Under the pieces are notes generated by a model, which worked only from the letters and a program-made list of their open reading frames with translations, ran no database searches and was not told where the DNA came from. A DNA stretch of 64,000 bases from Corythucha ciliata (taxonomy: Eukaryota > Arthropoda > Insecta > Hemiptera > Tingidae), in contig CM075939.1 in the NCBI GenBank assembly GCA_038030265.1, forward strand, positions 14,985,253 to 15,049,252. Direction: 5' to 3'. Below, in pieces: positions 1 to 12,179 of this stretch. A program made the position numbers and the translations under genes. The first letter of the stretch is position 1, and each line of letters begins with the position of its first letter.

Positions 1-1206
1 GAGTTTTGTGGATCTTGGTAAACTCCCGCACCTCCGTTAGTAGATGGGTTGCCCCCGCCTGATTTATCGACGGTGGGTTGTCTTCCGGAGCATGAGTGGA
101 TCCGTGTAGCCCAGTCTCCGAAATCTGTTGGGCTGTACTCTTGAAGTTTTTCACAAGCAAGCAAGAGCCATTATTAGAGTGATGGAATCAGAGAAATCCT
201 TGCGATTTTTAATGGACTCGTCAAAGTATAGTCGTTTCAAACACCGGCTATTTGCTCTTCCTCCCCTCCATCCCTTAATTTGTTAAATCGCTAATGTACA
301 AATGTAGCATCAAACACGACCATAAAAAAACGACTCGGTACGTTATTGGACTGATTCTCCTTAACTATTTACCACTAGATCTATACCATTCATGTTTCAA
401 GACGATCATGATACCCATAAAATCAAACTTCGAGATTCCTTTCCCGTTCAACTTCACCCTCCCCTTACCCCACCGCCAGACATTATGCCATTAAGAACGT
501 GAAATGCCACCACAGCTGACTAAACCAAGTGAAGGCTTTTTTGAGGAACGAGGACACGTTAAAAAGTGAGCAAATTGTGTGAGGGATGATGCACTTGACC
601 CAGTGAAGAAGAAGAAGAAAAAAAAATTGAGTATAAAAGCGTGAAGATTTTTCTAAAAGCTTTATTTGCCTTATAGACTTTTACGCTCTATTATTACTTT
701 TTTTGTTGTCCCGTCGTGTGAATTATGAAGTCAACCTTCGTATAAAATTGTCGTTATTGATCTAGTTTTATTGGGTGAGCATGAAACCCTTCACGACTTC
801 GTCGTTGCTACCCATGGGAAAGGAGGATAGGTGAGTGGCGGGGGGTGAAAGGTGAGAGGAAGGACGATGAAGAAAAAAAAAAAAAAATGATGAGCAGTAA
901 CTAGGGAAAACGTAAAACGAGCACGTTTTTGTTTACTCTGCAACACGAGCTTAGGCTTAACAAGAGAGGAAACAAATGTTGTCATCTTTTTCTTGAGCAA
1001 CATTTTGGATTAGATGGATATTTGCCTCAGTTCTGTGAGAAATTGCAACCACACCCCATTCTGCCACCCTATTCTGTAACTGTTAAGGCGTAAGTTATCA
1101 GCGAAATTAACAAGGTGAATAATTGAGAGTAATCAGCTGAGAAAGTATGCTATCGTACGCGTTATAGGCGGTTTTTTTATGCGAGCTTTTAAGAGCTTTT
1201 AAGATA
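1..1206. other. No gene seen
   Basis: I see no exon-like open reading frame with splice signals and no recognisable mobile element here. The sequence is unique-looking, with short A- and T-rich runs (for example an A run near 878-887). Confidence 0.6.
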
Positions 1207-1346
1207 CCGTTCACAAGCTCTATGTCATGCGTCTGTGGAGTCTATGCAACCAAACAAAATATATATTCCCTCGAAAAATGAAGCATTTTGATAGGTTACA
1301 TAATTATGCTCCGCAGACGCATAGCATAGAACTTGTGAACCGGGCC
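1207..1346. mobile_element. Palindromic MITE, family W, copy 1
   Basis: A 140-bp element whose two ends are inverted copies of each other: it opens with CCGTTCACAAGCTCTATG and closes with CATAGAACTTGTGAACCGGG. The same element occurs at 47323-47458 in the same orientation with the same interior words (GCGTCTGTGGAGTCTATG, ATTCCCTCGAAAAAT), which shows it is a dispersed family. No protein is encoded; the 97-residue frame crossing it is incidental. No target duplication is obvious at either copy, so the superfamily is undetermined. Confidence 0.8.
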
Positions 1347-3745
1347 AAAAAGCTGAGCTGTGGGCTTCAACCAATCAGAGCGCTGAAGCGAGTCCACAGC
1401 GTGAAGCTTTTTAAAGCTTGCATGAAAAGGCGGCTTATGAGTTACAGAATAATAGTTATTGGCAATAGTTACAGGCAGGGGACTAATGGAGCATATTTTG
1501 GAGTAGTGAGGACCAAATAGAGTTCCGAACATCGTGCAAATTACTTTCAGATACTATGCCTGATAGGCAGTTTGGTGTCGAAAACTTTGATTCCGGCGTT
1601 TAACTTGCCCAAATCCGTAGCTTAATGAGGAAGTAACACATTTTCCAAAATCATGCAGTCATGATAGCTTGGTTACCAAAACTCATGAAAACACGATCCG
1701 TTCAAATAATATCAGGCCCTATATTTTTTTATTAATTTTTAAAACTATTAGATTGTGGGACCCATTTGAAACAGGCTAGATAGACTGATGACGCAATAAC
1801 AGCCTTCGCATAACCTTCACTATGGCTTCCCACAAATCAAACAATAGGACTTTAGAAAAGGGGGTGGGACAAGAAGGAGCAACACATGATACCGGCCTAG
1901 ATGCGGAGTGTTGGGAGGGGTCACGACCCCTTAGCTACGTCACGAGTCACAGACCGGCCGTTTATGGTAACAAAAAAAATTGGCAAGTTTTATTATTTCG
2001 CTATAAATCGAAATCAATCATTTACGCACTAATATTCAATTCCTGGTCATATTTAGTCATTTTCTTTAGAAAAAAAATGTCTCCAGCGATTTTTATTTTT
2101 TATGTTACTTCCTCATTGATAGGTTTTCCCCTAACCAAAATAATTTTAATAGGCAAAAGCGTTGGATTCTGCGCATTTATTCATTGATTGTAGGGGAGAG
2201 AAACGCTCTGGGTTGCCCTGTACAATCTCACACGCTGTAGGGGCGCCAACTTACCGCAGGGACCCAATTAAAATGACGCTTCTGCGTCCTCAATGTCCTT
2301 CCGTATGGTCAAAAACAGTATATTTCGCTCCGTGAATTGTGTTTTCCAACTCAAATAATCGAATTCCACATCAACCTAGGTCCGGCAGAACTGCCTCCAA
2401 AAAATTAACTGTTCGGCAAACACACACACTTGACACTGGAAGCCTTTCTGGCCAGCTATACCGGCCTGTAACTTGCCTCTCCCTCCGAGAGAAAGCCTAA
2501 AAAAAACTTTTGTTGAGTGTCTTAGCCATGAATTCTATACCCATCGCGTGTGAGATGGCGTCCCGGAGCGATCCGCGGTACAGATTTCTCCCAAAATCAC
2601 GGACGCAGATAATTTTGGCACAAAAATTTCAAAACTAACGATATGAGCCTAAAACTTGGCTATCTGCAGGTCCACATCCCTTCATCAGAAGATCTCGGCC
2701 AGGCCTTGTCCGACGCTTTGTCAGGCCTTTGAACATCGTTTAGTATAGTGGACGTCTCTCGATTGTAGAGCGTCCATGTGGGGGTTTGCCTCGAAATCGG
2801 TGCGACCTTTTTCGCAAATTAATTCGTCAACCGCCGCGCTACCGCTTTGCTTTGAGGCACAGCGAGCTGGCACTCGAAAGACGTGTCCAGGTCTGGTGCC
2901 CTCTGCGGTGCCTCTCGTCCATCGAGTTCAGAGACTATCCGTTGATTTAGATCCAACATTGTGCCCTACGAATAAATCCTCAGATATCCATAGAATCAAC
3001 AGGAGGCTAGGTAGGGTGGTCACATTTATTTAAATTACAAGGAATATTTCGATACAGGGAAGCAGTATCGAAAAATCTCAGTTTTATACAGAAACACGCA
3101 GGTATCCCCTAGTTTTGTCTATTTCATAAAAAAAAGAAAGGGCACCCATCTTCTCATAAAGCAGACCGTTTTGCGAGGTAGACAGGTCGACAGACGGAAT
3201 CCCACAGGTATATAGTCAATTTTTTTTTTGCCAGTAGACTTCCTTTTTACTCTCTCACTAACCCCCCTCCCTCCACTACACACACCATTCGCTCGTCTAT
3301 TACAATTTAACGGTTGTGCCAAAGCCAGGTGAATGCTCAGGAAGCACCTGTTGTATACTATCGTTAGAAGAGAAAAAAAATTTCCATTGTTGGTAAGTTT
3401 GTTCGAAAATTCTACTCTCACCCCCCCCCCTCTGTGAATTTCTAAAATTCACTTGAAAAAACTGTTGGTATCAGGCTTTTTGAGTGCGCTAATTAAACGT
3501 TTGAAAAACGAGTTTTTCTTAAAAGAAAGGGGCCATTTGAAAGCACTGGCTCGTGACTAAAGTATCACCGATCACAAGGGAATTAAAAAGGGCTCTCTCT
3601 CCCTCTCCCCGGGAGATCTCCTTTTTCTTCTCTTTTTCGTCTAGGCATTCTAATTCTATTCTTGTCGTTCTAATTTAGAACCATCCCGCTGGGCAAAAAT
3701 CTGGACTTTTTCACGTTGTGTCTGCTTCGATGGACTTATTCTCTG

Positions 3746-3764
3746 GTGTGTGTGTGTGTGTGTG
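3746..3764. repeat. (GT)n microsatellite
   Basis: Uninterrupted GT dinucleotides, about nine and a half units. Confidence 0.95.
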
Positions 3765-5332
3765 ATGGCTTAAGAGTGGGGATGGAAGGGAAAAACTGTA
3801 CAACCATATTAGTAGATGTTGCGTGGACAAGTAAAAAAAGAGCATCGAGGTGTGTGTCGTGGTGATGGAAAGGAGGGGGGAGACTCGTTTGTCCACGATC
3901 AGAAGCGGGTATTACCGGTTGGGAGTGAGAGAGAGAGTGACGCCACAAGGGCTTCCACTGAATGAGAGAGAGAAAGACGCGGAATAAAGAATCCAAAAGA
4001 GAGGAGGCAGGCCCCTTGCCAGCTGTGTGGAACCCTCGAAGGCTCGAACGCACTTAGGCGTCCAAAAGAACAAAAAAGGACTACAATTTTTCTTCGGAGG
4101 ATAACCAGCATAGGTAGTTTTGTATAGTTTGTGGCTGGGGGGGGGAGGGGTCGATATCTGGATTCGACTGGAAAAGGTCTTTTTTTCGACAAAAAAGTAG
4201 AGAATTTTTCGTCCCCCCCTCAGGAAAAGAAATATTAAATTGCAGCCAGCCCCGTGTTTTGAAATCGTCCCTTTTTTTGTGCGTTTGAAGGACAATCGGG
4301 GCCTCCGAAAAGGGAGAGAAGATATCCTTCGCCCCCTCCACCATCACAAAAACTTGGGTGAAAGTATGTATTTACGAAGGATGAAACGAAACTTTTCGGT
4401 CTGCCCCCCTCCCCTCACACTCATCATGTTCTTTGTACTTCAAGCATTCCGAGAAAGCAAGTACTTAAATTTTGTTCTAAGTAGGGCATTAGCCTTCAAC
4501 ATTTTAAGGCCCTTTTATTATGTAGAAAGTTTTTCAAGATGAAGACGACTTCACCGCGAAGTGTAAGGAGAGAGGGGACCGCGGACCGTGCATAGCTGTT
4601 GGGTAGCATTACGAGGAGGGGGGGTCTTAGGACGTAGACACCTGGAGAACACATGGGATAACCCTCCTCCCCGCCCTTTCTTAGTTTATTCTTAGCTCCA
4701 GCTTTAACATTTACATACAGTCCACATGTCGCCTTCACGCTGAGGGGTTTCTAGCGTGAGCCGCACGAAAAACTCATAGAATTGACTCTTGTTTGAAGGA
4801 AGAAAAACAAAGTTTGAAACATCAACTCGAACCAAAAAATACTGATCTTTACAACGTAGGAGGAGGAGGAGAAGAAAAGGTGGAGTCGAACTCGTTCAGA
4901 AAAAAAATGGAAGTAAAAAAAACTAGTTAGAATTAAAGGGTTGCCCAGCCTCTCACACCGGTAATTATGACGAGTGAACGACCTTAACAACTCAGTTCTA
5001 AATGATTGGACGAAGTAATTACGTTACTGTCTATTTTAAAATAATACTTTAAATGGTTCAAAAACTCGTCTAGTAAGGTTGTTTTTCCTAGTATTAGCAA
5101 GAAGGTAGACGGCAGAGGACTTTCCTCCATCCACTAATGCATCGAAGTCGTGAGGCCCTCGTTAATTAAATTCCTCTGGTTAATAGCTACTTAATTGCAA
5201 AAAGGATTAATTCGTTATTAATAATGCATTTTACGAATAAGAAATCAAAGCGTAAAAATGTGTATAAAATAGCGGATTGAAAGCCTCTGAACTGCAGCTG
5301 GTCGTCGTTAGTCCAGAAGGGAACTTTTCCAA

Positions 5333-5334
<2 letters not shown>

Positions 5335-5364
<30 letters not shown>
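5335..5364. repeat. Poly(T) tract, 30 nt
   Basis: Thirty consecutive T residues, one of three T runs of at least 30 in the window. It could be the fossil poly(A) tail of a minus-strand retroposon, but no retroposon body is recognisable next to it. Confidence 0.9.
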
Positions 5365-6639
5365 CAGTACCGTGTACTCGATGCCTGGGTGCCGGTGTCG
5401 GGCTGTTGAAAAACATCGGAGCCACCTTCTCCAATTTTTCCAATTGTTTCGGATGAAAGAAAGGACTTTTTTTTTCGATCATGTTTGAAGGGAGCAGGGA
5501 CGCGGTATGTAATGCGAAGAGTTAACCGAACTTGAAGCATTCAAAAATAGGACAAGAGTCGTCGCTTCAAAAGCGTGGACATTTCCTACGGGTAGTTCAC
5601 CCTCCCCTCACCCCATCCATTATAAAATATTCGCGCATTTTGCATTCACCTCCCTCCTCTTCACCATACTTCATCTCTTTAGAGAATATCTCCAACTCCA
5701 TCCGCTGTCAGAGAGGACTCGACTCGCTTTTCACCCTCCCTCTCAAACTCGGAACTTATTGATCCTACAACCAGCAAATGGGTGAAGAGTGGCTAAGGGA
5801 GGAGAGTTCAAGGGTTATAAGTGCCGTGGGCCTGAAAAGCCTGTAGTGTGCTAAAAGGAGGGTTGATGATGTCGTGGGTGATGGGGAGAGGAGGAAAGCT
5901 TTCCCGAAAAAAACGCGTTATGAGAAATTATTCTAGTTTTAAACAATGCTAGCTTCTGTTCGATCTTGGCTATGTTTGAAAAGTTTTCCCTTGAGAAAAT
6001 GAGATGAGAGCTAAAAATAATGAAAATCATTCACCAGAGCGAATATTGACCCCTTTTGAACAAAACTTATTAAAATAACAAATCGGCTTCGCTTTAATTA
6101 ATAACTTTTTTCACAGTGTAGGAACTTCCCACTGATACAATGAAAACTGGGAAACTATTACATATTTCAATTTTGCTATACTGACTAACCCTCTAATTTC
6201 CTAGGTTGCGTGGCTCTGAGCTTCGACCACACCCATTTAGCTCGTACAAGATTTTCTTATGGATCTATAGTACTTTTCTACTTCAAAAACGGATTTCCCG
6301 ATTCTACATTGGTTTTCCCATGTTGGAAGAGAGCGGGAGGGATAGTTGCCTGTGTCTTAGCCCTTCGGGAGAAAACTCCTGGCTGTGGGGGTGAGGGGGG
6401 ATAAATTGACCTGCTTTTGAATCGAACAGCTGTAGAGTGCGGAGCTAAATCAGGTGGGTGAGAAATGAGAATCCTTGCGGTCTATATCAGCGAAATGGTC
6501 TGTCCGTCTGTGGTGTGCTCGTGAAATAAAAGTTAGTCGCGTGAGCTAAAATTTCAGTCACATAAGCATGTCATACGCGCAGCATGTCAGGGTACCGACC
6601 GGGTTTCAAGAATACAGTTCTATAAGTCCAAATTGGCGT

Positions 6640-6935
6640 GATCTCGTAAGTTTTGGAGGACAAACAATGAAAACTGCAGAATTTGAAGGATAAATAGCGT
6701 TGAAATTGTACATTTCGTTGGATGATTAGTCGCGAAATTGCGTATTCGATAGGTAATTTCTGTGAAACCGGTTTCGCGTGATAATCAGGGTCGAAATTGC
6801 CAGTTCGATAATGAATATAGCCCGAAATTGCAAATGTTGTAGGACAAATAGCCGCGAAATGGACGTTTTGAGGTGTACATAGCAGTGAAATCGGAAGTTT
6901 TGGGGGATAAATAGCCACTAAAAACTTCGGAGTAT
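6640..6935. repeat. Degenerate tandem array, ~30-bp unit
   Basis: Roughly nine or ten imperfect units of 28-33 bp with a consensus close to GGATAAATAGCCGCGAAATT followed by a short G/T-rich tail. Because the period is near a multiple of three, the minus strand stays open for 163 codons (6571-7062), but that frame is a by-product of the repeat. The same unit reappears at 12180-12545. Confidence 0.8.
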
Positions 6936-7113
6936 TGGCGATTGTAGCTAAGGCCCGGTGCACGCGAGCGAAAAGTGCCGCGCGGTCGCCGCTACAATTA
7001 TCGCCGCGACCGCAGAGAAACATATAATTCCATTGGCAATGCACACGTGTCGCGGCGTCCAATTATCGCTGGCGACACTCGAAATGCTGTCGCAAGTTCC
7101 TGTGGGTCGCGCG
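6931..7113. repeat. Dispersed repeat end, family R1/R2
   Basis: It begins with TTGGCGATTGTAGCTA (R2 end, also at 9165 and inverted at about 10718 and 12170) and runs straight into GGCCCGGTGCACGCGAGCG (R1 end). The R1 part aligns with the reverse complement of 10722-10847, sharing GGTGCACNCGAGCGA and CAATTATCGCNGCGACC. R1 is unusually rich in CGCGAC and ATCGC. Only one R1 end is visible here, so the copy is partial or strongly diverged. Confidence 0.65.
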
Positions 7114-7859
7114 ACTTTATTTTCACCACTCAATACTTGAAAACCTAGCTTTTATACCAGGTGAACGCAGCACCATTCTGGGGGTACAAATAGGCCCTAC
7201 CTACTAGGGGATATTAACTGTGTTCTCCAAAGGCTTACTGCATCTCTACTACTCTGCTAGGGTTCGCAATCTCTTATTGGCATTGCTGGTCCGTGGGATC
7301 TCGCAATCTTTTTCAGTTCCGAATGCTAGGGGGTGAAAATATATGTGTACCTTTCTACTTTTATATTATTTATTTATTTTTTAAATACTTGCAGTATTAC
7401 AATACTATGTGATGGGCTTACTAGGGATTGGGGACCTTAATTTTGTGCAGGAGTACTATAATAGAACTTGAGGTAGGGTTTCTGACCAATAACACTTCCA
7501 AGTTGTCAATTTAACAGTTAGTAAATTAGGTAACAATTCATAATTAGGTAACAATGATTAAATCAGACAATAAGATCACCGTTCAGTTGAGCAGGTCCGG
7601 CTCCCTCTGGCGTCCAGGTGTTAGATGGTTGTGGAGAACAGTGTTTTTGGCGAACTTTGGTGCACCCGTTATGAGGCGAAGCGCTCTATTCTGCTAAGTC
7701 TCTCTTTATTTGCGTTTTGCTATAGCTGAGCCCAATGCAGATCAACAGTACTGGCATATCGGGCGCACTATCGGCCCCCCGTAGTTGAAAAAACTCCCTA
7801 CAAAATCTTACCAGACAGCATATAAAAGCGCTTCAATTCCTAGTAATTCCACAATGTTG
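7114..7859. other. No gene seen
   Basis: AT-rich unique sequence; no exon-like frame or repeat recognised. Confidence 0.55.
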
Positions 7860-8159
7860 AGGCGGCTCCACACATGCGGTTTTCGCCGAGCACCGAGCAA
7901 CTAGGTGAATTCCGAGCTACTCGTCTGGTCATCGGCGGCGGTCAGTGGCGAGCTCGTTGATCCACACGTTCGGAGTTCGTTCCGCGCATCGCTAGCCTCC
8001 TATATTCGTCTCCTTTGAAGTGGTCAAAAACCGACACTGGCCGGAGCATCTCCGAGCACGAGTATTCGCCATTCGCCAAGTTCCGTGCACCCCTCCACGC
8101 CAGGAAATCGACGAGCATCTGCTCGGTGCTCGGCGAATACCGCATGTTTTGAGCCACCT
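7860..8159. mobile_element. MITE with TTG target duplication
   Basis: A 300-bp element with terminal inverted repeats of about 40 bp. The left end starts AGGCGGCTCCACACATGCGG and the right end, reversed, starts AGGTGGCTCAAAACATGCGG; both continue into TTCGCCGAGCACCGAGCA. It is flanked on both sides by TTG (7857-7859 and 8160-8162), a three-base duplication as expected of PIF/Harbinger-type insertion. The 81-residue minus-strand frame inside is incidental. A second partial end (AAGGCGGCTCCAGAC) lies near 8474. Confidence 0.8.
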
Positions 8160-8589
8160 TTGCACCTCTTAATGGCTGATGTGACAAAGAAATACCTCAC
8201 GTCGTTCTATGAGTATCCATATCGACTGACGGCTGTCGATTACGTCTGAGAGAGCTTTTTCCTTTTCCTGGGTATCTCTGCCACGATTTGAGGTACCGTA
8301 TGAGTGACGAGACTCTAAATGGCTTAAGCGCAGGAGTGTTTTATTTTATTTTTCATTGTTTCTTCACGTTTAACTTGTACAGCCCGTGTAGCACAATTAT
8401 CGTCATTTGTGGCCCTGGTGGAATGGCGGATTAGCTTACGCTGTGTTCCGCCTAGGAGTCATTCTTAACCTAAAGGCGGCTCCAGACTATCGTGGTATGT
8501 CATTACACGAAAAAAAAAGAAAAAAATGTTGGCTGCCGGTAATGTTTCTTGTTATGAATCAACAATATAACAGCCTCTACACACTAGAG

Positions 8590-8690
8590 CAGTGGTTTTC
8601 AACCTTTTTCGGCTCGCGATCCACTAAATTCGGTTATAATTTATTCGTGACCCATGCGCATGATATTATATGCTTCTATGAGGGAGGCTT
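8590..8690 (+). mobile_element. hAT-like transposon end (solo or truncated)
   Basis: The sequence from 8590 starts CAGTGGTTTTCAACCTTTTT and continues with a GGCTCGCGATCCAC-type stretch. This matches the well-known form of terminal repeats of hAT-superfamily elements in animals. I could not find the matching inverted end downstream, so this is probably a truncated or very diverged copy. No transposase frame is present. Confidence 0.55.
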
Positions 8691-9159
8691 TCAGTGACTA
8701 TACACGTTACTTCGATAGCCCACATCCTATATCGAAAGCCCAAACTCAACGGTGACTGCCACATTCACCATAGCAGAGAAAATTATAGCTGTCGAAAGCC
8801 CGATAAATTTGGGTTTCACTGGCGGATGTTATTTGTATGTTACTTATAAATAAATATTAATAAATTTCATAATATTATATATATAAATATCAATAAATAT
8901 TATCGTAAAGTAATTGAAAATGTTTTCATTGTCATGTCTGAGGTCCATTAAAGCATGAATTGAAAGCCTCCTTCAAGGATATTTCAAGGTTGTACGGATG
9001 AACCCAATACTTTCTTTTTGATCCTAATTTCCTAATGAGGTACTTGTAAGCTGAACTTGAAGGTATAACTTTCTTTTTGCGTTGTTCGGGGGTCCATTGC
9101 GAACGATAGCTAGCGAAAAACTGTCTGGGTATTGGGTGTATGCGCCGTTGCTACGCAAA

Positions 9160-10720
9160 CATAATTGGCGATTGTAGCTAAGGAAGACGATGTCTGCCGG
9201 TCATACAGGAACTATTGATACCGATAGTGTAAGCGGTATGTTAAATTTTGGATTATATTCATGTCTTTTTCATTCTTTTTTTGCCATTACAACTCGTGGG
9301 AAAGTGTGTACATTTATTAATTACGCTAAGGTCGACTAATAGGGCTCGGTATTACATTAGTGCGAGTTGTTAATAAGGGGGTCACTGGTTACTCAAGAAT
9401 ATGATGGAAATGCACTTCACGCGAGCGTACGCGAACGCTACGGGGGAGTCCGACCTACGGGAACCGCTCAACAACAGAGTCAACGGAGTCACAGCAAACG
9501 GCCGGAGACCGGCGGTGAGCAATTGCATGGCGTCGGGGCACAACAGAGAAAATACCGGTGCTCGCTCGTTTTCTCATGTTGCCCCCTGAAACGTCCCTTC
9601 TTCCTCACGGTTTTATCCTTTGCTAGCGATGCCGTCGACGAGACGACTTTCCCCGAGCTCGGGTGCTGGCCCAAAAACTCCCGGTCTCCCGGTTTCGCCC
9701 TTTCTTCTTCCCACGTTTTGACTACCGAAGTTCCTCGCAATGCGGGTCCTCTCACTCGGCTGGATCACCAATAATTACGACAGAGGAGGATGATTTGTTT
9801 ACCTATCTCTCGTATCGTGCCTTGTTCTATTCCATTCAAGGTTCGAGGCGATTACTTACTATATTGTACTCATTCGTGCTTATTTTTATACTTTTTATTA
9901 ATTAATAAAATTTACCCGAGCACCTCGTCTCTACTATACCCTTCAATATCAGTGTCGGTATTGGTGTGATCTATAACTTGTATCTGTCATTGTTACTGTT
10001 ATTCGGGTATAGTTTAGATTGCCGAAAATAACCTAGGATTGTGCCCTATTAGGATTGTTCAAGCGCAGACGACTGCAGGCAAAGCGCAAATATCTCCTTT
10101 GAGTCCTCTTCGTCCCGTCTAATGTCATGTTGATATGGTTAGCATCGTAGCCTTTTCTTCCATCTGTGACATTCCGAGATTTTGATGGTGATGAATCTGT
10201 ATTCAAATTAACAGTAAAAAGACGCCTCCCGAATGAACAACTCCAGAAGTAAGGTCTTGAGATGGAAGGAACCGCTGATAAAGAAAAAACTTAACACCCG
10301 GTCAACTGAAAAATAGCTATTTTGTGAGCTCTCAACCACCGTAAGTATAAATAAATTGGGTGGTAGCACTAACAACGAAATTATAATAATTTTGCTAGCT
10401 ATAACCCAGTGCCCACGAATTCTTTTCGATTCAGGAGGTGGATTAAGTACCTACATTTCAAGAACCTTCTTCTCCGAATTTTTAATGTGAACACGTGATG
10501 TATTTACTCACCAAAGAATCTTAAAAACCCAGCCAGATTAAGTGAGATGTGAAGTTATTTACGAGCTCTTCAAGATCAAACAACAATACAATCTGAGTTA
10601 TCAATTCTTCTTACACTATCAGCAATGCCTGTGAAACTACTCTCAAATTAATAACAAATACCGCTTACACTATCAAGAACACTAGCGCAGCTAGTGATAG
10701 CTTCATTTGCCAATTATGAA
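9160..10720. mobile_element. Candidate 1.55-kb inverted-repeat element (R2 ends)
   Basis: The left end (from about 9162) reads TAATTGGCGATTGTAGCTA and later GATAGTGTAAGCGGTATG. The right end, reverse complemented, reads TAATTGGCAAATGAAGCTA and later GATAGTGTAAGCGGTATT. The two ends are therefore inverted copies over about 70-85 bp with an internal indel. The interior holds overlapping frames of 135 and 62 residues (9367-9774 and 9401-9589) that do not resemble a transposase. I treat it as non-autonomous. No clear target duplication was found. Confidence 0.55.
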
Positions 10721-10721
10721 A

Positions 10722-10847
10722 CTGTCGCGGCGGTAAATATGCCGGTCACTGCGACACTTATCGCTCGTTTGCATCGAAAAATAAATGGTCGCAGCGATAA
10801 TTGTCGCGACGACCACGCGATAATTATCGCTCGTGTGCACCGGCCCC
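10722..10847 (-). repeat. Dispersed repeat, R1 second copy
   Basis: Reverse-complement relative of 6955-7113, ending on the + strand in TCGTGTGCACCGGCCCC. It directly abuts the R2 right end on its left and the fold-back element on its right, so three repeats are stacked without unique DNA between them. Confidence 0.6.
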
Positions 10848-11354
10848 AAAGTCATATGGAAAACCAAGTCCTCAGACTCGAGGAAAAAAATGTTTTTTAT
10901 TTTGGGTTGGGATTTTTGCTCCCGTTAAAAATAAAAAAGGGGAAAACCCGCCAAATACAAAAATTATTATATTTATTTTCGGTTTGAAGTTGTAGCGTGA
11001 TATCTATCTTGATACCATATCGCACCCTCGCTACAATAGTGTCGTAACTCAAAAACATATTTTTTCAAAAAACACCAAAAACAGTTGTTGAAAACTTGGC
11101 TGAAAACTGTTTTTGGTGTTTTCTGAAAAAAATATGTTGTTGAGTTACGACACTATTGTAGCGAGGGTGCGATATGTTTTTTTCAACACTCAACTTTTGT
11201 ATAATTTTTGAATTTAGCGGGTAATCTACTTTCATAGTAGAGCAGCGCAACGTATCGGGAGCAAAAATCCCAACCCACGAACCGCTTCATTTTTTTAACA
11301 TACAAATAATACAAAGTTTAATGACTTGGTTTTCCATATGACTTTGACCGGCCC
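10841..11354. mobile_element. Fold-back element with long hairpin core
   Basis: The outer arms are inverted copies: CGGCCCCAAAGTCATATGG with CCAAGTC at the left, and GACTTGG with CCATATGACTTTGACCGGCCC at the right. Further in, GGGTTGGGATTTTTGCTCCC (left) pairs with GGGAGCAAAAATCCCAACCC (right). The core is a nearly perfect hairpin: 11016-11086 pairs with 11105-11176 around an 18-nt loop. The structure encodes no convincing protein. It is a MITE or Foldback-type element, inserted next to R1. Confidence 0.8.
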
Positions 11355-12124
11355 TAAGGGATACGATATCTGGCGGCGTGCCAGAGAAACATTGAGTCCG
11401 GTACTCCATGTGATTTGTTGTTGTCGTTTGACAACAAACTACAACAAAGGTTTTCTACAATGAGGAAGTTCACGTACCAAACATGTTGGTCGGTGACACT
11501 TTTTTACTGTGAACTACGCTAAACAATCCGACGGTGACGAGGGGGCCTCGATATTGTACCTTTGGCATCTCCGAATCAAGAAAACAAGACGGTTATGCGG
11601 GTGCGCAGTACACTCGTACAGAAACTTTCACTGTCGGCTATTTGTTGGAGCAAGAAAACTCGAAAACACCGATTCAAAAACGATTTCGACCATTTTGCTG
11701 AACCCGTGCCGTTCTCTGAGCACTAAAACGAAACGGTGAGCTGGCGAGTACCAATAAAAAAATGATAAGGCGCTCGTGGGATATTTCTCTTTGGGTGAAT
11801 CCAGAGAAAACTGTTGTGTCTTCGGTTGCTCTTACCGTCGTTACCGAGACACCACATTGTCATTTCATTGTTTCCCGAAAATTGAGGGTTCAACGGTGTC
11901 AGCTATCAATTAGCCCAGTGTCGGGAGAAAGTCGACCGCCGAAAGGCTTGGGAGCTTGCTTGACGTTTGAGTATTAATGTATCAGAAACCACGTTCTTCT
12001 GTTCTCGTCACTTTAGGCCAACTGACTACTTTTTACCATTATGTTACGGACGTTGACCACGAAAAAACACTTTAAAAAAACACAAAACTTGTTGTCATTT
12101 AACATATGTAGGGAGTACCGGTTT
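11355..12124. other. No gene seen
   Basis: Two short frames (11509-11739 and 11762-11977, 76 and 71 residues) lie on the + strand in series, but neither resembles a known family and I see no splice sites that would join them. Confidence 0.5.
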
Positions 12125-12172
12125 CATTATCACACGACACTAGCGCCGCTAGTGATAGCTACAATCGCCAAT
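12125..12172 (-). repeat. Solo R2 terminus with perfect palindrome
   Basis: Read on the minus strand, this matches the R2 end: ATTGGCGATTGTAGCTA followed by TCACTAGCGGCGCTAGTG. It contains an odd-length perfect palindrome, CACTAGCGCCGCTAGTG. It is related to the right end of the 9160-10720 element. Confidence 0.65.
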
Positions 12173-12179
12173 AATTAAA

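Larger units (their letters stand above)
1347..6639. other. No gene seen; low-complexity tracts
   Basis: More than 5 kb without an identifiable gene. It holds G/C runs near 3421-3430 and 4137-4146, a GT microsatellite at 3746-3764, a 30-T run at 5335-5364, and purine- or pyrimidine-biased stretches. The longest frames here (up to 127 residues near 3.9-4.3 kb) come from one purine-rich stretch read in three frames and do not resemble proteins. Confidence 0.55.

Noticed and set aside
3711..4347. Cluster of overlapping minus-strand frames up to 127 residues
   Set aside because: Purine-rich strand bias keeps several frames open at once; none has protein-family features.
6571..7062. 163-residue minus-strand open frame
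   Set aside because: It is read through the ~30-bp degenerate array and the adjacent R1 repeat; the period near a multiple of three keeps it open.
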